The position numbers were made by a program, and so were the translations under genes. From positions 124,001 through 188,000 of the forward strand of contig CAVVVG010000006.1 of NCBI GenBank assembly GCA_963751615.1: a stretch of DNA of 64,000 nucleotides. The letters run 5' to 3'. The notes below the pieces were generated by a model. That model did not search any database. It had not been told where the DNA came from and was given only the letters and a program-made list of their open reading frames with translations. Origin of the DNA: Palsa-892 sp963751615 (GTDB taxonomy: Bacteria; Pseudomonadota; Alphaproteobacteria; Rhizobiales; Xanthobacteraceae). Positions 53,924 to 63,380 of this stretch are shown in pieces; the stretch's first letter is position 1, and each line of letters opens with the position of its first letter.

Positions 53924-55252
53924 ATGGCTCACCGGACTACGATCGTAGTACTCGCTGCCGGGGAAGGCATGCGAATGATGTCTGATACGCCCAAGGTCTT
54001 GCACCGTATTGCAGGGCGGCAATTAATTGGACATGTGTTGGATTCCGCCCAACAAGCTGGCGCTGACTGCATCGCAGTGGTGATCGGTCCCGAGCGTGAC
54101 GATGTTGTAAGAGAAGTAAAAAGCTCACTTCCAAAGGCCAAAATCTTTATCCAAAACAATCGAAAGGGCACCGCGCACGCAGTGCTTGCGGCAAAAGAGG
54201 CGTTCCAAGACGGCAGTGATTTGATGATTGTCTTCGGCGATACCCCATTGCTGCGCCCGGAAATCCTGCAGGCTTTACGAACTGCACTTGGAGATGCCGA
54301 TGTTGTAATTTTAGGTTTCCGCGCAAAGGATCCAACAGGTTATGGACGCCTCATTGTCGAAAACAAGAGGCTTGTAGCGATCCGCGAACAGGCGGATGCG
54401 AATGACCAAGAAAAGGCGATCACGCTTTGCAACGCTGGCGTTATGGCAATTTCTGGAAACTACGCAATGAGCTTGGTCAGCGCGATCAAAAACGAAAACC
54501 GGAAACAGGAATTTTATCTAAGCGACATAGTTAAGATTGCGGCGAGCCTGGATCTCAAGGCGGCTGTAATTGAGGCTTCAGAGGAGGAAGTTATGGGTGT
54601 GAACGATAAAAAGCAGTTATCAGAAGCCGAGAATGTGATACAGCGACGACTCCGTGAGAGCGCGATGGCGGCGGGGGTTACATTGGTTGCACCGGAAACT
54701 GTGTTTCTGTCCGTCGACACAAAATTAGGACGTGACGTCGTGGTTGAGCCCCACGTAGTCTTTGGTCCGGGTGTTGTTGTCGAGGCCAAGGCAATCATCC
54801 GTTCGTTTTCGCATCTGGAAGGTGCCCATATTGGCGAAGGTGCCTCTGTTGGTCCGTTCGCACGCCTTCGCCCTGGTACGAAACTTGGTGCTGGCAGCAA
54901 GATCGGAAATTTTGTCGAAACGAAAGCGGCGGTACTCGGAAAAGGCGCAAAAGCCAATCATCTCACTTATATCGGCGATGCGAGTGTCGGCGAGAACGCC
55001 AATGTTGGCGCCGGGACAATTACCTGCAATTACGACGGCTTCGAGAAACACCGCACAGAAATCGGGAACCGCGCTTTCATTGGCACCAATTCTTCTTTGG
55101 TCGCACCAGTTAAAATCGGCGAGGGCGCTTATATCGCAGCTGGTTCGGTTATTGTGAAAGACGTTCCTGCTGACGCACTCGCGTTTGGACGAGGCAAACA
55201 GGTCGTCAAAAAAGGTTGGGCGAAAATATTACGTAGTAAGCGACAGCGCTGA
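53924..55252 (+). CDS. glmU: GlmU, bifunctional UDP-GlcNAc pyrophosphorylase/GlcN-1-P acetyltransferase
   Basis: GlmU makes UDP-N-acetylglucosamine for cell wall and lipopolysaccharide. The 442-residue protein has the nucleotidyltransferase start VVLAAGEGMRMMSDTPKVLH (the usual T is M), FGDTPLLRPE and LCNAGVMAI, a linker helix, and the left-handed beta-helix acetyltransferase part with HLEGAHIGEGASVGPFARLR, GNFVETKAAVLGKGAKANHL and GAGTITCNYDGFEKHRTEIG. It precedes glmS by 307 bp, so the two steps are neighbours. The start is clear from homology, although the ribosome-binding site is weak. Confidence 0.96.
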   Translation: MAHRTTIVVLAAGEGMRMMSDTPKVLHRIAGRQLIGHVLDSAQQAGADCIAVVIGPERDDVVREVKSSLPKAKIFIQNNRKGTAHAVLAAKEAFQDGSDLMIVFGDTPLLRPEILQALRTALGDADVVILGFRAKDPTGYGRLIVENKRLVAIREQADANDQEKAITLCNAGVMAISGNYAMSLVSAIKNENRKQEFYLSDIVKIAASLDLKAAVIEASEEEVMGVNDKKQLSEAENVIQRRLRESAMAAGVTLVAPETVFLSVDTKLGRDVVVEPHVVFGPGVVVEAKAIIRSFSHLEGAHIGEGASVGPFARLRPGTKLGAGSKIGNFVETKAAVLGKGAKANHLTYIGDASVGENANVGAGTITCNYDGFEKHRTEIGNRAFIGTNSSLVAPVKIGEGAYIAAGSVIVKDVPADALAFGRGKQVVKKGWAKILRSKRQR

Positions 55253-55559
55253 GTTTTTCATGCACGCCCTTTGCAGAATTGAGCGAAAGTTTTTCAAGAG
55301 GGATGGTAAATTCAGCCGCTATTAAACGACCTTCCGCCCTTATGGTGAAATTTTGCGTCGTAAAGTTTGATGGTCATTAGTGTCTCGCCGCTCATTTTTT
55401 GGCCGTTTTAGGCTGTTTAGCCTATCGATTAAGGCCTATTCGCAATTCAATTTCACTTAACGATTTCTTTGAAATCCGTGACAATTTATATCTCACCTTG
55501 GGGAACCACCTTTAACCGGCTATTGGATAAACAATCACAAGCGGAGGACTGGATTTTTC
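55253..55559. other. Intergenic region between glmU and glmS
   Basis: No gene is seen. A small hairpin TAGGCT-GTTT-AGCCTA lies at 55409-55424, without a U-run. A GGAGGA site sits 13 bp before the glmS start. I found no glmS ribozyme core sequence. The length suggests that glmS has its own promoter. Confidence 0.5.
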
Positions 55560-57386
55560 ATGTGCGGAATAGTTGGGATCCTCGGGCGTGAGCCCGTTGC
55601 AGCGGGCCTCGTGGACGCTCTGAAGCGGCTGGAATACCGCGGTTACGATTCCGCAGGCGTTGCGACACTTGAGAGTGGCCATCTCATGCGACGCCGCGCT
55701 GAAGGAAAACTCAGGAATTTGGAACTACGTCTCCAGCAAGAGCCACTTGAAGGCCGCATCGGGATCGGACATACACGCTGGGCGACACATGGTGCGCCGA
55801 ACGAAACAAACGCACATCCGCATGCCACCGAGAAACTCGCTGTCGTTCATAATGGCATAATCGAGAATTTTCGCGAACTGCGTGATGATTTGAAGAAGGA
55901 AGGCTCGGTTTTCAAATCCGAGACGGACACCGAGGTGATCGCGCATCTCGTGACCCAGGAAATGAAGTCCGGCAAGCAGCCGGTCGAAGCCGTCACATCT
56001 GCGCTACCGAAATTGAGAGGCGCTTTTGCGTTGGCCTTCCTATTCGATGGCGAGGAAGACTTGCTCGTGGGCGCGCGCAAGGGCAGTCCGCTTGCAGTCG
56101 GATATGGGGCGGGTGAGATGTATCTTGGTTCCGATGCGATTGCGCTTGCTCCATTCACCGAAAAGATTTCGTATCTCGAAGAGGGTGATATCGCGATTCT
56201 GCACCGCTCGGGTGTCGAGATCCGCGACAGCTATGGCAAGCGCGTTGAACGTCCGGTTCAGTCGAGCAAAGCGGGCGCATTTCTCGTCGATAAAGGTAAC
56301 CATCGCCACTTCATGGCGAAAGAAATTCATGAGCAGCCTGAAGTCGTCGGTCACACGATCGCATCGATGGTCGACATGTCGAGCGAACGAGTGCGCCTAC
56401 CTAAAAAATTGCCGTTCGATTTTAGGGATCTCAACCGTATCACAATTGCGGCCTGTGGCACGGCTTTCTATGCGGGACAAGTGGCGAAATATTGGTTCGA
56501 GCAGTTCGCACGAATTCCTGTCGATCTCGATATTGCCTCCGAATTCCGTTATCGTGATGCTCCAATGTCGAAGGGCGGTCTTGCGATCTTTGTTTCGCAG
56601 TCCGGCGAAACCGCAGACACGCTCGCCTCGCTTCGCTATGCAAAAGAGCATGAGCAGCATACGCTATCAGTCGTCAATGTGCCGTCTTCGACCATCGCAC
56701 GCGAAAGCGAAGTGTTTCTTCAAACTCTTGCCGGCCCAGAGATCGGCGTCGCTTCGACAAAAGCCTTTACGTGTCAGCTTGCGGTGCTCGCTTGCCTAGC
56801 TCTGGCCGCCGGTCGGCAGCGCAACACAATTTCCGAGAATGATGAAAAGAAAATCGTTCGCGCCTTAATCGAAGTTCCACGTCATCTGTCCGAGGCACTT
56901 GCTCTTGAGCCACAAATCGAAATTCTTTCACAAGGATTAAAGGACGCTCGAGACGTACTCTATGTTGGACGCGGTACGAGTTATCCGCTTGCACTCGAGG
57001 GGGCTTTGAAGCTCAAAGAGATTTCCTACATCCATGCGGAGGGTTATGCGGCCGGCGAACTAAAACACGGTCCCATCGCGCTGATCGATAAAGACATGCC
57101 GGTCGTCGTACTTGCGCCTCACGACAAGGTGTTCCAGAAGACTGCTTCAAACGTGCAGGAAGTTCTTGCTCGCCAAGGACGCATCATTCTCGTGACGGAT
57201 GCTAAAGGCGCGGCGGCGACTGCGGTAAATGCAGAAGCCATTCTTACACTGCCCGACATGCCTTCAATTATAACACCGATCGTGTATGCAATTCCGGTTC
57301 AGCTTATTGCTTATCATGTCGCCGTGAGCCGCGGTACAGATGTCGACCAGCCCCGCAATCTCGCAAAATCCGTCACCGTCGAATAA
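55560..57386 (+). CDS. glmS: GlmS, glutamine-fructose-6-phosphate aminotransferase
   Basis: GlmS makes glucosamine-6-phosphate, the first committed step to UDP-GlcNAc. The 608-residue protein has the N-terminal nucleophile Cys right after Met (CGIVGILGREPVAAGLVD), glutaminase motifs GIGHTRWATHGAPNETNAHP and VVHNGIIENFRELRDDL, then two SIS domains (ACGTAFYAGQVAKYWFEQFA, VSQSGETADTLASLRYAKE, and GRGTSYPLALEGALKLKEIS), ending DVDQPRNLAKSVTVE. Length and ends match the family. It follows glmU and its stop is next to the convergent recG stop with no gap. Confidence 0.97.
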   Translation: MCGIVGILGREPVAAGLVDALKRLEYRGYDSAGVATLESGHLMRRRAEGKLRNLELRLQQEPLEGRIGIGHTRWATHGAPNETNAHPHATEKLAVVHNGIIENFRELRDDLKKEGSVFKSETDTEVIAHLVTQEMKSGKQPVEAVTSALPKLRGAFALAFLFDGEEDLLVGARKGSPLAVGYGAGEMYLGSDAIALAPFTEKISYLEEGDIAILHRSGVEIRDSYGKRVERPVQSSKAGAFLVDKGNHRHFMAKEIHEQPEVVGHTIASMVDMSSERVRLPKKLPFDFRDLNRITIAACGTAFYAGQVAKYWFEQFARIPVDLDIASEFRYRDAPMSKGGLAIFVSQSGETADTLASLRYAKEHEQHTLSVVNVPSSTIARESEVFLQTLAGPEIGVASTKAFTCQLAVLACLALAAGRQRNTISENDEKKIVRALIEVPRHLSEALALEPQIEILSQGLKDARDVLYVGRGTSYPLALEGALKLKEISYIHAEGYAAGELKHGPIALIDKDMPVVVLAPHDKVFQKTASNVQEVLARQGRIILVTDAKGAAATAVNAEAILTLPDMPSIITPIVYAIPVQLIAYHVAVSRGTDVDQPRNLAKSVTVE

Positions 57387-59474
57387 TCAGCCGGCCTCGA
57401 TCAGTCGCACTGCTTCTTCGCGTTCGAAGAGGTAGAGTAGGATCCGCAGCGCTGTTCCGCGTTTGCTTTCTAACATCGGATCGAGCATGAATATGAGCGC
57501 CGCGTCCTTACGGGCAGCTTCCATTAAGTCGCCATGAAATTCATGACTTGCGATCTTGAAGCCAGGTAATCCGCTTTGACGCGTGCCAAGAACTTCGCCT
57601 TCTCCACGCAGGGACAGATCCTCCTCCGCAATCCGAAATCCGTCTTGGGTTTTACGGAGCATCGAAAGCCTGCGTTTGGCCGCTTCACCAAGCGGACCTT
57701 TATAGAGCAGTAAGCAAGTCGATTGTCCTGCACCACGTCCCACACGCCCGCGCAACTGATGAAGTTGGGCAAGACCAAAACGCTCCGCTTGTTCGATCAC
57801 CATAATGGTCGCTTCCGGTACATCGACGCCGACCTCTATTACTGTCGTGGAAACAAGAATTTGTGTCTCACCACGCGCAAAACTTGCCATGGTCTCTTCT
57901 TTTTCCTTCATTTTTTGACGACCGTGCATGAGACCAACCTTCTTGCCAAAACGCTTCTGCAGAAAGGCGAATCTTTCTTCAGCAGCGGCAAGATCGACGA
58001 GTTCGGACTCCGCAATCAGTGGACAAATCCAGTAGATGCGTGCGCCCAAATGAACCGCACGCGCGACGGCCTCGACAATTTCCCCAAGCCGCCCAAGCGA
58101 AACAGTGCGCGTCTCAATCGGCTGACGGCCAGCTGGTTTTGAGCGTAACTCCGAAACGTCCATATCGCCGAAATAGGTCAGCACGAGCGTGCGCGGGATA
58201 GGTGTCGCGGTCATGACCAAGAGGTCAACTGCGTAACCTTTTTCCGCCAAGGCGAGACGTTGGTGCACGCCGAAACGGTGCTGTTCGTCTATGACCGCAA
58301 GCGCGAGATCCTTGAATTCGACGCCCTCCTGAAAAATTGCGTGTGTGCCAACGAGAAGATCGATTTCGCCGCTCATCAATTGATCGATTATCTTCTCGCG
58401 CTCCTTTCCGCGTTCGCGTCCAGTCAGAATGCCAACCCGAATATCTGCCATTGCAGCAAGTACTGCGATGCGTCCGTAGTGCTGGCGCGCTAGAATCTCG
58501 GTAGGCGCCATGATTGCAGCTTGATGACCGGCTTCGATTACATTGGCTGCTGCCATCAACGCAACAACTGTCTTTCCCGATCCGACGTCGCCCTGCAGGA
58601 GCCTCAACATTCTGCGATCCGAGGCGAGATCCGTAACGATCTCGTGGATAGCGATCCGTTGCGCCTCGGTCAGCAAGAAGGGCAATGCGGCTTCGAGTTT
58701 CTGGCGTAGTCTGCCGTCGCCCTGGCTTCTTCGTCCCACTTCCCGTTTCAGCCTCGCCCGCACAAGCGCGAGCGCAAGATGATGAGAAAGCAATTCATCA
58801 TAGGCGAGACGAGCTCGGAAAGGAGATCCGGGTAATTCGTCCGTTGGCTCCTGCGGCGAGTGCATCCGCCGCAAGGCTTCGGAAAACGACAAGAAGCTTC
58901 GTTGTTTACGAAACGCGTCGTCCAACCATTCTGGAAAATCAGGGAGCCTGGCGATAGCCGCGCTTGCAGCCCTCCGCACCATTCCAGCGCTTACACCTTC
59001 GGTAAGTGCATAGACAGGTTCGACATTTGCAATTCGCGCGAGTCCTTTTTCATCGACGACACGATCGGGATGTGTCATTTGCAATCGGCCGTCATATAAC
59101 GCGATCTTTCCTGAAACATATCGCGTTTCGCCAACGGGAAACATTTTCTCAAGACGTTCGCGTGGAAAATTGAAATAGACGATTTCGAGCGTGCCCGTGT
59201 CATCGCTAGTGAAAATTCGATATGGCGCTCGTCCACGCGCAGATTGATGCTTGTCAACAGCGATCTTTAGGGTCGCGATCGTATCCGGCAATACGTCCTT
59301 AAGTTTGGGCCGGTAACGACGGTCGATCGCCGAATAGGGAAGATGAAACAGTAAATCGACCACACGCGGATCGTTACGTTCGAGCAGCCTTTGAAACGGC
59401 TGCACGAACTTGGGCCCAATGCCGGAAAGGCTAATGAGCGGCGCAAAAAGCGGATTGAGGGTCGCGGGACGCAT
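57387..59474 (-). CDS. recG: RecG, branched-DNA helicase
   Basis: RecG remodels stalled forks and Holliday junctions. The 695-residue protein starts with the wedge (OB) domain (LISLSGIGPKFVQPFQRLLE, RVVDLLFHLPYSAIDRRY), followed by the helicase core with Walker A LQGDVGSGKTVVALMAAANV, LVGTHAIFQEGVEF, DEQHRFGVHQR and TATPIPRTL, then the second lobe with MHGRQKMKEKEETMASFARG, VSTTVIEVGVDVPEATIMVI, HQLRGRVGRGAGQSTCLLLY and the TRG segment TQDGFRIAEEDLSLRGEGEV. It is complete, on the minus strand, and divergent from sdhE-mfd. Confidence 0.97.
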   Translation of the reverse strand: MRPATLNPLFAPLISLSGIGPKFVQPFQRLLERNDPRVVDLLFHLPYSAIDRRYRPKLKDVLPDTIATLKIAVDKHQSARGRAPYRIFTSDDTGTLEIVYFNFPRERLEKMFPVGETRYVSGKIALYDGRLQMTHPDRVVDEKGLARIANVEPVYALTEGVSAGMVRRAASAAIARLPDFPEWLDDAFRKQRSFLSFSEALRRMHSPQEPTDELPGSPFRARLAYDELLSHHLALALVRARLKREVGRRSQGDGRLRQKLEAALPFLLTEAQRIAIHEIVTDLASDRRMLRLLQGDVGSGKTVVALMAAANVIEAGHQAAIMAPTEILARQHYGRIAVLAAMADIRVGILTGRERGKEREKIIDQLMSGEIDLLVGTHAIFQEGVEFKDLALAVIDEQHRFGVHQRLALAEKGYAVDLLVMTATPIPRTLVLTYFGDMDVSELRSKPAGRQPIETRTVSLGRLGEIVEAVARAVHLGARIYWICPLIAESELVDLAAAEERFAFLQKRFGKKVGLMHGRQKMKEKEETMASFARGETQILVSTTVIEVGVDVPEATIMVIEQAERFGLAQLHQLRGRVGRGAGQSTCLLLYKGPLGEAAKRRLSMLRKTQDGFRIAEEDLSLRGEGEVLGTRQSGLPGFKIASHEFHGDLMEAARKDAALIFMLDPMLESKRGTALRILLYLFEREEAVRLIEAG

Positions 59475-59591
59475 GATCAGTGAAGGTGGCCGAAGGCTTT
59501 ACCTGAGGCAACCGCACCGCTGACAAATGCGGTGGGCATCGCTATATGAACAGCGCCCGGCACGTCCGGGCATTTGGCGTTCGAAACGATA

Positions 59592-59882
59592 ATGACAAAA
59601 CCGACAGAGAACGAGGATTTGGAAATACGCAAACGGCGAATCCTGTTTCGTGCTTGGCATCGCGGCACACGAGAAATGGATTTGATCCTCGGTCGTTTTG
59701 TGAATGCGACTGTTCCTGGCCTCAATGAACGTGAAATCAGCTTGCTTGAGCGGTTAATGGAAGTGCCGGATCCAGATCTTTACGGCTGGATCACTGGCGC
59801 CAAGGAAACGCCGGAAGAATACGAAACGGCAGTTTTGCAGAGTTTGCGTAGCTTTCATTTCGGGGGCGAGGGTTGGCGATGA
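59592..59882 (+). CDS. sdhE: SdhE, FAD assembly factor for succinate dehydrogenase
   Basis: The 96-residue protein is in the SdhE/Sdh5 (DUF339) family that helps attach FAD to SdhA. It shows the RGxxE-like motif as HRGTREMDLILGRFV, then LNEREISLLERLMEVPDPDL and WITGAKETPEEYE. ATG 59592 is the natural start; an in-frame ATG at 59574 adds six residues. The stop overlaps the mfd start as ATGA, so the two are translated together, an arrangement I recall from related rhizobia. Confidence 0.92.
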   Translation: MTKPTENEDLEIRKRRILFRAWHRGTREMDLILGRFVNATVPGLNEREISLLERLMEVPDPDLYGWITGAKETPEEYETAVLQSLRSFHFGGEGWR

Positions 59883-62800
59883 ATAAACCGGTATTGCCCT
59901 TAGATCGTCTGGCTCGCGGAAAGCCGCTCACCATAGCAAACGTACCGGATGGATTTTCGGGCCTTATCGTTGCCGATCTTGCAAGAAACATTGCTGGCCG
60001 AGCAGATGGACCGAAGCGTTTGTTTGTTGTCTGCCGCGATGCAGAGCGAATGGTAGCCTTCGAGCGCTCATTACAATATTTTGCCCCCGAACTTAACGTA
60101 TTGCTATTTCCCGCGTGGGATTGCCTGCCTTATGACCGCGTATCACCGAACGCGGTCGTTGAGGCCCGTCGTATGGCATCGCTAGCGCAGTTGGCCGTTG
60201 CCGACGACAAGACGGCAATCATCCTGACAACAATTAATGCGCTACTCCAGCGTGTGCCGTCGCGCAAGACCGTCACCGCACAATCGCTGACCCTAGCACC
60301 GGGCAATGTGTGCGCGATGAACGAAATCGTACGCTGGCTCGAAACCAGCGGCTTCTTACGTACATCGACGGTCAGAGATGTAGGCGAATACGCAGTGCGT
60401 GGCGGTATTCTCGATCTTTGTGTGCCTGGCACAGATGTACCTGTCAGATTGGACTTTTTTGGCGATACGCTTGAGTCGATCCGAAGCTTCGATGCGGAGA
60501 CCCAGCGTACGGCAAATTATCTCAACGCATTACAGCTCGTCCCTTTGAGCGAGGTCCCGCTTACTGAAGAGACGATCCGCCGTTTCCGCATGGGTTACAC
60601 AACTCAATTCGGTGGACAAACCAAGGATGACGCGCTCTTCGACGCGGTAAGCGAGGGTCGTCGGTATCCGGGCATTGAACATTGGCTTCCACTCTTTGCC
60701 GAGCATCTTGATACTTTGGTGGACTATCTGCCCGGTGCGCCTGTTGTGCTGGAAAGGCAGGTGGAGGAAGCCGCCCATGAACGCCTCGCGCAGATTACAG
60801 ACTATTATTTTGCCCGATGTGAGGCGCTGGATGCTGGGCAGACTCCACTTTACAAACCATTGCCGGTAGATCGGCTTTATCTATCAGAGAAAGAATTGAA
60901 AGACCGGCTGGCACAAATTCCCCTTGTGCATTTGAGCCCCTTCGCGGCACCCCAGGTGATGAACGTGCTCGATGCCGGCGGCAAGATCGGACACAATTTT
61001 GCGCCTGATCGTGCTGATGACAGCAAGAACGTATTTGATTCCGTCGCGGCACACGCTAGCGCTCTCAAGGCAACAAAAAAAAGAGTTGTTTTTACATTCT
61101 GGAGCGAGGGTTCACGAGACCGTATGCAGCACGTGCTTGCAGATCACGGTCTCAAGGACTTGCGGCCGGTTGCGAGCTGGTCGGAAGCACTGAAGTTACC
61201 GAAAGGCGCAATGGGCCTCGCGATTTTCGGCCTAGAAACCGGATTTGAAACCGCCGACGCAGCTTTTATCTCCGAGCAAGATGTTCTTGGTGATCGCCTA
61301 ACGCGCCCACGACATCGTCAACGGCGGGCCGAGGATTTCATCGCGGAACTCACGAGTCTCGCCTCGGGCGATATTGTTGTGCATGTTGATCATGGTATTG
61401 GCCGCTTCATTGGTCTTAAATCAATCGAGGCGCTCGGCGCTCCGCATGACTGTCTTGAAATTCATTACGCGGGCAACTCGCGGCTTTTACTTCCTGTCGA
61501 AAATCTCGAACTTTTGTCGCGTTACGGGAATGAGGAAGCTACGGTTGAGCTTGATCGCCTTGGCGGTGCTGGATGGCAGTCGCGTAAAGCACGTCTTAAG
61601 AATCGAATTCGAGAGATGGCCGCGGAACTCGTGCGCATCGCGGCCGCGAGGAAATTACACGAGGCACCGAAACTGACTCCACCAGCGGGGTTATATGATG
61701 AATTTTGCGCGCGATTTCCTTATGACGAAACCGAAGATCAGAACGCCGCGATTGAGGCGGTCATTGAAGATCTCGTGGCTGGTCGCCCGATGGATCGTCT
61801 CATCTGCGGCGATGTCGGTTTTGGAAAGACCGAGGTGGCCTTGCGCGCTGCTTTTATTGCAGCCATGAACGGAAAACAGGTCGCGGTTGTCGTGCCTACA
61901 ACGCTATTAGCACGCCAGCACTTTCAAACGTTTACAGAACGGTTTCGCGGATTCCCAATCCATATAGCGCAAGCATCGCGGCTTGTTTCGCAAGGAGAAC
62001 TTTCAAAAGTAAGAGATGGGCTGGCCGAAGGAACGATCGAGATCGTGATTGGTACGCATGCGCTTTTGGCGAAATCAGTCACTTTCAAAGATCTTGGCCT
62101 CGTCGTAGTCGACGAGGAGCAACATTTTGGCGTTGCTCACAAGGAAAGGTTGAAACAACTACGTAATGAGGTTCATGTTCTGACGCTAACGGCGACGCCT
62201 ATTCCTCGCACTCTACAGCTGGCGCTGGCTGGCATCCGTGAATTGTCCATCATCGCTACGCCTCCCGTTGACCGTCTTGCGGTGCGCACATTTGTTTCTC
62301 CGTTTGACCCTCTGATTATCCGCGAGGCTCTTCTACGAGAGCGATATCGGGGAGGGCAGGCATTTTATGTTTGCCCCCGCATAGAGGATCTCGATGCCCG
62401 AAAACAATTTCTTGAAGCCTATGTGCCGGAAGTTAAGGTGGCGATCGCCCATGGACAGTTGCCGGCGCGCGATCTCGAAGACATCATGGCGGCCTTTTAC
62501 GATGGAAAATTCGACGTTCTGCTCTCGACGACGATTATCGAGTCCGGCCTTGATATTCCAACTGCGAATACGCTTATCGTACACCGCGCCGACCGCTTTG
62601 GGCTTGCACAGCTCTATCAACTCCGCGGTCGTGTAGGGCGTTCCAAGACAAGAGCATACGCAATCCTAACGACGCCGGGAGAAAAGCCTGTCACCGTGCA
62701 AGCAGAGCGCCGTCTCAAGGTTTTGCAATCGCTCGATACGCTTGGCGCAGGCTTCGAGCTTGCATCGCATGATCTTGATATCCGGGGAGCAGGAAATCTT

Positions 62801-63379
62801 CTCGGTGAAGAGCAATCGGGTCATATCCGTGAAGTCGGTTACGAACTTTATCAGGAAATGCTGACAGAAGCTGTTGCCGAACTCGAAGCCGGCATTGATC
62901 AACCAACCGTCGATAAGTGGTCGCCGCAGATTGCGGTTGGGACCCCGGTGATGATTCCCGAAGACTATGTGCCTGATCTTTCTGTCCGGCTCGGATTGTA
63001 TCGCCGCTTAGCAGACCTGCAAAATGAAACCGAAATTGAAACCGCCGCAGCGGAGCTTGTGGATCGTTTCGGAAAATTACCCGAGGAAGTGGAAGCACTT
63101 TTAAAAGTTGTAGCGATCAAGGCACTATGTCGGCGTGCGAATGTCGACCGTATCGAAGCAGGCCCAAAAGGAGCTGTCGTTGCATTCCGTGATAACAAAT
63201 TCGAAAATCCGGAGGGCTTATTGCACTGGATTGCAGACGCCGCGCCACTGGCCAGAATACGTCCTGACCAAAAAGTGGTGTGGTTCAATAATTGGCAAAA
63301 TGTAGATGCGCGCCTTGCAGGGACGAAAACGCTTCTAAAAAATCTTGTAAAAATTGCTGAAGACACAGAAACGGCGTAA
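59879..63379 (+). CDS. mfd: Mfd, transcription-repair coupling factor
   Basis: Mfd removes RNA polymerase stalled at damage and recruits UvrA. The 1166-residue protein has the UvrB-like N-terminal domain (FVVCRDAERMVAFERSLQ, FPAWDCLPYDRVSPNAVVEA and EYAVRGGILDLCVPGTDVPV), the RNA-polymerase-interacting part (GDIVVHVDHGIGRFIGLKSI, LEIHYAGNSRLLLPVENLEL), the RecG-like translocase with LICGDVGFGKTEVALRAAF, DEEQHFGVAHKERLK, TATPIPRTLQL, STTIIESGLDIPTANTLIV and QLRGRVGRSKTRAYA, and the C-terminal inhibitory part. ATG 59879 overlaps the sdhE stop. With uvrA and recG this window holds three repair proteins. Confidence 0.97.
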   Translation: MNKPVLPLDRLARGKPLTIANVPDGFSGLIVADLARNIAGRADGPKRLFVVCRDAERMVAFERSLQYFAPELNVLLFPAWDCLPYDRVSPNAVVEARRMASLAQLAVADDKTAIILTTINALLQRVPSRKTVTAQSLTLAPGNVCAMNEIVRWLETSGFLRTSTVRDVGEYAVRGGILDLCVPGTDVPVRLDFFGDTLESIRSFDAETQRTANYLNALQLVPLSEVPLTEETIRRFRMGYTTQFGGQTKDDALFDAVSEGRRYPGIEHWLPLFAEHLDTLVDYLPGAPVVLERQVEEAAHERLAQITDYYFARCEALDAGQTPLYKPLPVDRLYLSEKELKDRLAQIPLVHLSPFAAPQVMNVLDAGGKIGHNFAPDRADDSKNVFDSVAAHASALKATKKRVVFTFWSEGSRDRMQHVLADHGLKDLRPVASWSEALKLPKGAMGLAIFGLETGFETADAAFISEQDVLGDRLTRPRHRQRRAEDFIAELTSLASGDIVVHVDHGIGRFIGLKSIEALGAPHDCLEIHYAGNSRLLLPVENLELLSRYGNEEATVELDRLGGAGWQSRKARLKNRIREMAAELVRIAAARKLHEAPKLTPPAGLYDEFCARFPYDETEDQNAAIEAVIEDLVAGRPMDRLICGDVGFGKTEVALRAAFIAAMNGKQVAVVVPTTLLARQHFQTFTERFRGFPIHIAQASRLVSQGELSKVRDGLAEGTIEIVIGTHALLAKSVTFKDLGLVVVDEEQHFGVAHKERLKQLRNEVHVLTLTATPIPRTLQLALAGIRELSIIATPPVDRLAVRTFVSPFDPLIIREALLRERYRGGQAFYVCPRIEDLDARKQFLEAYVPEVKVAIAHGQLPARDLEDIMAAFYDGKFDVLLSTTIIESGLDIPTANTLIVHRADRFGLAQLYQLRGRVGRSKTRAYAILTTPGEKPVTVQAERRLKVLQSLDTLGAGFELASHDLDIRGAGNLLGEEQSGHIREVGYELYQEMLTEAVAELEAGIDQPTVDKWSPQIAVGTPVMIPEDYVPDLSVRLGLYRRLADLQNETEIETAAAELVDRFGKLPEEVEALLKVVAIKALCRRANVDRIEAGPKGAVVAFRDNKFENPEGLLHWIADAAPLARIRPDQKVVWFNNWQNVDARLAGTKTLLKNLVKIAEDTETA

Positions 63380-63380
63380 A

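Noticed and set aside
55253..55559. glmS ribozyme or other riboswitch before glmS
   Set aside because: No conserved ribozyme core was recognised and this element is not expected in alphaproteobacteria.
56026..56799. 257-codon frame on the plus strand
   Set aside because: It lies inside glmS in another register and its Arg/Ser-rich product has no domain features.
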